Source: Zeugodacus cucurbitae (Eukaryota; Arthropoda; Insecta; Diptera; Tephritidae). Taken from it: DNA of 64,000 bases. Shown in pieces: positions 59,565 through 64,000 of the stretch (position 1 is its first letter; each line of letters opens with the position of its first letter). The stretch covers positions 2,681,501 through 2,745,500 of the forward strand of contig NC_071669.1 in the NCBI RefSeq assembly GCF_028554725.1, given 5' to 3'. The notes beneath the pieces are model-generated. The model was not told the DNA's origin, did not search any database, and saw only the letters and a list, made by a program, of their open reading frames with translations. Made by a program: the position numbers and the translations under genes.

Positions 59565-60307
59565 TTAAGGTACGGTATGAAGCCGAAAAAAGCGTTTTTT
59601 AGCTTTTTTTTTGAAAGGGAAGGAAATGATTGCGGTAAACGGAATTTTAAGACGATAGTGTACTATATTTAAGGCTTAAAAAACAATATTTATTATTAAA
59701 AAATATTGAAATTTTTTCAAAGTTGTAAGTATTTTTCTGGAGCGCCTGGAGTTCGCACTTGTAAATCGGTGCCGGTGATGGAGGTCGTGCGATGCATCTG
59801 AAACAGTCGAACCAAATTTTTTTTTTTAATTTTTATAAGTTTCTTTTCTTTATGAACTAAACAAATACCGAAGAAGTTATAAAATTCCAAATTTTTTCGA
59901 AGTTTGAAAAAAAATTCACTTTTTTAAGAAAAAAATTTACTTTAAGTTGCAAAACAAGTAGTTTAAATAATACTTTTGTCCAACTTTTTTAGTTCAAATA
60001 GCAGATAATTTAATACTGAAACTAGATCACTTTGGTTTTTTTCGATCGACATATATTCTTTTTGCTATCGCCGGCACCGTTTTCTAACACTTGTGAAAAT
60101 GAAAACTCGAGAAAACGGGCTTTAAAGTTCTGTCTGAGTATTCGCACCTGCTCGACGCTCGGCCACTAAAACTGCTCTAGCTTCGAAAATATGTCGAATT
60201 GGCCTCTGGCATTTTAAAGACATATTCTTGGATAGAGATCGGAAGAGATTTAAGATAAAACAAAAAAATTGAGTTTTTGAAGCCTGTAAAGCAGACTACT
60301 GCCTTAA
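59565..60307 (-). mobile_element. TTAA-flanked MITE, copy B (735 bp, inverted relative to copy A)
   Basis: TTAA lies at 59565-59568 and 60304-60307. The right end TAAAGCAGACTACTGCC matches the left end of copy A in reverse complement. The left end GGTACGGTATGAAGCCG is a decayed form of the other end. The interior aligns throughout with copy A, including the mirrored GGTGCCGG and CCGGCACCG segments and CTCGACGCTCGGCCACTAAA. No transposase is encoded. Confidence 0.88.
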
Positions 60308-60399
60308 AGGTTCTGCGTCATTGCTCTCGGAAACCTCTCAATATTTCCTTCGTAACTCATTCTTCTTCATTAATACCGCATTTATTGAGCGGTTTTGCA

Positions 60400-60800
60400 C
60401 TATAATAGCGTTTTTAGACAGCCAAATTAATTGATCAATTACATTTTTTATTGAGAAACCCTTGTTTGTCTTTTACACTGTCGGGTACTCGTTAACCAAT
60501 CAGCTGTTATACATTTTTGTTTTTGCTTTTCATAAGAAGTAGGTAAGTTTCATCAGCTGATTAATACTTTTTAGCAGTGCCATCTACCGTAGCTTTTTTT
60601 AATCAAAAAATTCAGCCAATCGCAGACAAAGAACATATATCGTACGTCTCTGACGCAGAATTGCATTTGATTTTCAAGTCGATTAAAATTCAATTAATAA
60701 TAAATGTAAATTTCATTTCGTATGATAAATCGATCTTAATAAGCGTTTTAATCGAGCAGAGGCCGGTTAATTGTTCAATTAGCTCCTGTCTAAAAACGGT
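60400..60800 (+). mobile_element. MITE family with GTTTTTAGACAG ends, copy 3
   Basis: Left end ATAGCGTTTTTAGACAGCC and right end CTCCTGTCTAAAAACGG. The interior is closely similar to copy 1 and in the same orientation, including AATCAGCTGTTATACATTTT, GCCATCTACCGTAGCTTTTT and AGCCAATCGCAGACAAAGAA. It lies less than 100 bases from the TTAA MITE copy B. Confidence 0.83.
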
Positions 60801-62869
60801 GTAAGCCTATTCTACCGTTAATTTATTTAATTTTTTTATTTTTTTTTTAAGCCTCATATTTCCAACGATATCATTTCAAATATTTTAGTCTTCAGTATTA
60901 TTAGTCTCTTTTTTCTCAAAAAATACATCACTGCCAATTAAGAGACCATTATTACTAAGCTCACATGAAGCCTTCGTGTTTGCATTTAATAAAAATGAAA
61001 GAGATTAAATTCCAAAGAGTTTTTAACACAACGCCAAAGGCGAGGTAAGCAAAGGCAAAAATTCGGCACAAAACCGAAATAAATGGACGCCTCAAAGGGA
61101 TCAAATTGAGTTTACTTTATACATACATATGAGTACATCCATATTGTAAGAAAGAGTGCCAACAAAAGCAAACTAAAGGAAGTTTGAGAGGCAAGTGGTG
61201 ATAAACAGCGATAGGTACGATGTACATATGAAAGAGAAGGTGGTTAGAAGAAGGTAGTGAGGAAGCAGTTCAGTTAGCGACGTTGTGATGCATGGGTTAG
61301 TTGGTGGTTTATGCCTCCAACAGTATTGATGGAATGTCAACAAACTTGCAGAGGCCGCCTAACTTGCCGCAAACCAACTTGAAGAAATGGAATGAGACTC
61401 ACACACATACTCGGGTTCTTCTCCAAGCCACATGCATATGCAGAAGTCTCTACAGTTTTTAAGTGTATCTGCATGTAAGTAGGTATGACCAACGATGGGG
61501 AAATATGCGCTTACAAATAGCTTTTACTAAATGTTACCTTCAGTCTTGGTGATTAGGTCACGAGGGTTACAAGTGCACACCATTTCTTTCTAATATATGA
61601 GTTGTGCCTGCAGGCCATTCATTCTAAAAAGTTGTGTGGAATGTCCACATGCACATATGTCAGCATTTGTGCTGCCACATTTGTAAAAGACCTTTGCGGC
61701 ATGCAAGACACAAGTCTTTAATTAAATTCCTTTGAACATTTGTTATTTGTAACAGCCAACCAATGCACGGGGAAAATTCAAATACTCTTTGCCACACGAA
61801 TCGCTTCTATTACTTGTTTCATTTGTAAGACATCACTGTGCCATATTAATTTACTTTCTTAGTTTGCTATGTAACAGCGTAAAGTATTCCACGGCAGCTT
61901 ATAGTTCATTCCGAAAAATAATTTATTTAAAATAATATCAAAAAAATTTTGGAAAAGGGTTGCCATATTTATTTTTAAATTTTTTTGTTTTTAAATTATT
62001 TTGCACTGTTTTTTTTTTAAGCTAGCTAACCAACTAACTTATTACCCTTTTTTGACATTTTTGTAACAGAGTTGCTACCTATCGAAAAAGGAAAACAAAA
62101 AATAGTGACTTTTAAGGATATTTAGGCATTTAAGATAGCAAACCGAAAAATAATTTCTTTAAAATATTAGCCGAAAATTTTTGGAAATGGGTTGCCATAT
62201 TTGTTTTTTATAAAAAATTTTTCTTTGCTTTAAATTTATTTTTTTTTAAGATTTTTAAAATAAATTATGTTTCAGTCAAATTTGCCAACATTTTTTGGAA
62301 TAGGGTTGCCACATATTTTTTATTAATTTTTTTTATTGTTTTTTATTTTTTTTATTTATTTTACAGATTTTTAAAATTAATTGTACTTCACTCAAATTTT
62401 CATGCAATAAATCCGAGCTGGCCAACTAACCTTTTATCCCATTTTAACTTTGCCATAATATAATTCCACCTTTTGCCAAAAAAATAATAATTCATCACTT
62501 TCAGTTGGTTTCATATCTTAAACATACATACATATGTACGAGCAACTCATACACTTGCATGTTCAAACATAAATTTGGTAGCCAGCGAAGTTACAGCTTT
62601 TGCAGCGCCTAAAAGTATGCTATAAAGTTTATACTTGAGCGCGCACACACTCATAAAGCCGCGTTTGGGTTTAGAAAAAGAGCAGATTTGTAAGCGAAAA
62701 GTAGATTGTAAATCTGTATATATACGTATATTGGAGAGGTGGATTTTTAGGTGTGATGTCGAGCAAGCGGCTTATAAATGAAGCTGTTAAAGATAAGAGA
62801 AAGACTGTTTAAAACCAAAAACAACCTATATTTTGGGCTGGGTACTTCCATGAAAGATCGGCTATCATC
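60801..62869. other. non-coding stretch
   Basis: Mixed composition to 61900, then very AT-rich. GGGTTGCCATATTT or a close form recurs at about 61958, 62188 and 62305 with TTTTTTGGAAWAGGGTTGCC, so a weak repeat of 115-230 bp is present in 61920-62410. No gene was recognised. Confidence 0.5.
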
Positions 62870-63310
62870 GGAAGCAATAACCGCGCCGCTAGTTCTTTTT
62901 TTTCCGCCTGGATAAGAAAGCGAAGCGAATGGATCTGGAGGTAAACGAGGATAAGACGAAATATCTCCTGTCATCAAACAAACAGTCAGCGCACTCGCGT
63001 CTTGGCTCCCACGGCACTGTTGACAGTTATAACTTTGAAGTCGCAGATAATTTCGTATACCGGGAACCAGCAGCAACAACACCAACAATGTCAGCTTCGA
63101 AATCCAGCGCAGAATCACTCTTCCTACAGGTGCTACTTTGGACTAAGTAGGCAATTGAAAAGTAAAGACCTCTTTCGACGAACCAAAATCAAACTCTATA
63201 AGTCGCTTATCATTCCCGTCGTTATTTATGGTGTGCAGCAGCGTGGACGATGTCAACATCAGATGAAGTGTCGTTTTAGGAGTTTTCGAGGCTAAACAGT
63301 TTCCACGCCA
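62870..63310 (+). mobile_element. RTE-like retrotransposon, internally deleted copy
   Basis: The + strand gives MDLEVNEDKTKYLL (from 62929), then RLGSHGTVDSYNFEVADNFV. A frameshift follows, and the DNA for SEIQRRIT-like and CYFGLSRQLKSKDLFRRTKI (about 63133-63190) continues with LYKSLIIPVVIYG. Near 63290 GGAGTTTTCGAG joins directly to GCTAAACAGTTTCCACGCCA. This matches the terminal segment of the minus-strand copy near 37098-37130. The stretch corresponding to 16890-17200 of the first copy is therefore missing. The copy is dead. Confidence 0.75.
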
Positions 63311-64000
63311 ATCACATACTTCCATGAAAGCTACTATTTTCCAAATACAAGGTCTATTCTTATAAATTCTTCAATAAAAAACGAACCACTCGGAGAAAAT
63401 CAAGCTTAACACGTCTAAAAAAACCCAAAATGGTACCACAAACCACATCTCTGATTTGAACTATTCCATGATTCGGGCAACAAACTGCGCACTCGTTCAT
63501 TCACCGCCAACAAATCAATTGACTATTCACACGAAGCGGTTCGCTGTATTTCCAAAGCTACAGTTGAATGCTTTTTCGACTTTTTTTGACATTTGTCCAG
63601 GTTTTCAAAAAAATAAAAATCGCTCGATTTTCAGTTTTCCAAATGCTCGTAATGTTGCACGTCAATGTGAGCGCCAAAAAGCAATATATACAGTGGCGGT
63701 GGTTGTGGCAGTGGCGGTGGTTGTGGCAGTGGCGGCGGGGAGGCGTTGAGGTGCCTACGTGACTTGCATGGCAATGTGCAATGCCAAATAGGAAGATATT
63801 GAAATTGAACGACAACGAAAAATGGTGCGGAATTTCAAATCAGCGCAACGAATCAAAATAGTAGCAATAGCAGCAACAACAACGACGTGTTTTAACTAGC
63901 GATACATTAAAACAACAAACAAACAGCACGAGTAGCAAGCGCAAATAAAGCAAAAGCGACTTAAAAGCGTATAGCAAAACCAAAATTGAGCGAAAATCAA
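63311..64000. other. non-coding stretch at right edge
   Basis: Contains an 18-bp minisatellite near 63692-63738 and CAACAACAAC runs after 63870. No gene was recognised. Confidence 0.5.
63692..63738 (+). repeat. 18-bp minisatellite, 2.6 copies
   Basis: The unit AGTGGCGGTGGTTGTGGC is repeated at 63692, 63710 and (partly) 63728. It is G-rich on the + strand. Confidence 0.9.

Noticed and set aside
62747..63118. Minus-strand frame of 123 codons.
   Set aside because: Antisense of the RTE-like fragment; it reads ILRWISKLTLLVLL, the same antisense text as seen near 37.2 kb.

Overview
The window reads as nuclear DNA of a higher fly (Diptera). It is AT-rich and full of CAA/GTT/CT/CA microsatellites, and it carries mellifera-like mariners, RTE-like and jockey-like non-LTR fragments, MITEs and one intact insect-type tRNA-Glu(UUC). 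Mobile-element content and base style fit a tephritid fruit fly best; that placement is inference. No long open reading frame in the window looks like a host protein: the longest ones are low-complexity or are antisense to transposon relics. The window is therefore best read as intron and/or intergenic DNA of one or more large genes.

Host signals are few. (i) At 6185-6569 there is a TATA-like box, a CAA-rich leader and a short ATG-initiated signal-peptide-like reading frame running into a GT splice-donor candidate. (ii) At 23585-23648 an ATG in a good fly start context opens a 21-codon signal-peptide-like frame that meets a perfect GTAAGT donor in phase 1. (iii) At 55157-55317 there is a weaker hydrophobic candidate ending at GTGAGT. 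All three lie on the + strand, so they could be alternative first exons of a secreted or membrane protein gene continuing to the right of the window. (iv) tRNA-Glu(UUC) lies at 39147-39218.

Mobile elements are numerous and decayed. Four copies of one mellifera-like mariner (18886-19540, 39921-40922, 51205-52121, 57190-57844) are all broken: three have clear internal deletions, and one of these also has a stop codon in the catalytic core; the other has a catalytic Asp replaced by Asn. A second mariner lineage is a relic at 36850-37050. RTE-like fragments sit at 16608-17250, 37090-37460 (minus) and 62870-63310, and a jockey-like 3' fragment at 15528-16030. Non-autonomous DNA elements include a TTAA-flanked ~730-bp family in two inverted copies (21039-21763, 59569-60303), a ~390-bp family with GTTTTTAGACAG ends in three copies (43500, 48026, 60400), a 173-bp pogo-like MITE (37649-37821) and a 344-bp MITE (53582-53925).

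Much of the rest is local tandem duplication with units of 90-480 bp: 2.2, 4.2-5.7, 7.4-8.2, 14, 22, 25-26.6, 29.4-30.1, 36.1, 42.8-43.5, 45.8-46.7 and 47.8-48.7 kb. The most striking stretch is 10.98-12.01 kb. It is a head-to-head array whose shared GTAAACA core alternates with palindromes: AGGTCAATGACCT (the ideal ecdysone-receptor IR1 site) in the left half and ATCACGTGAT (E-box) in the right half.
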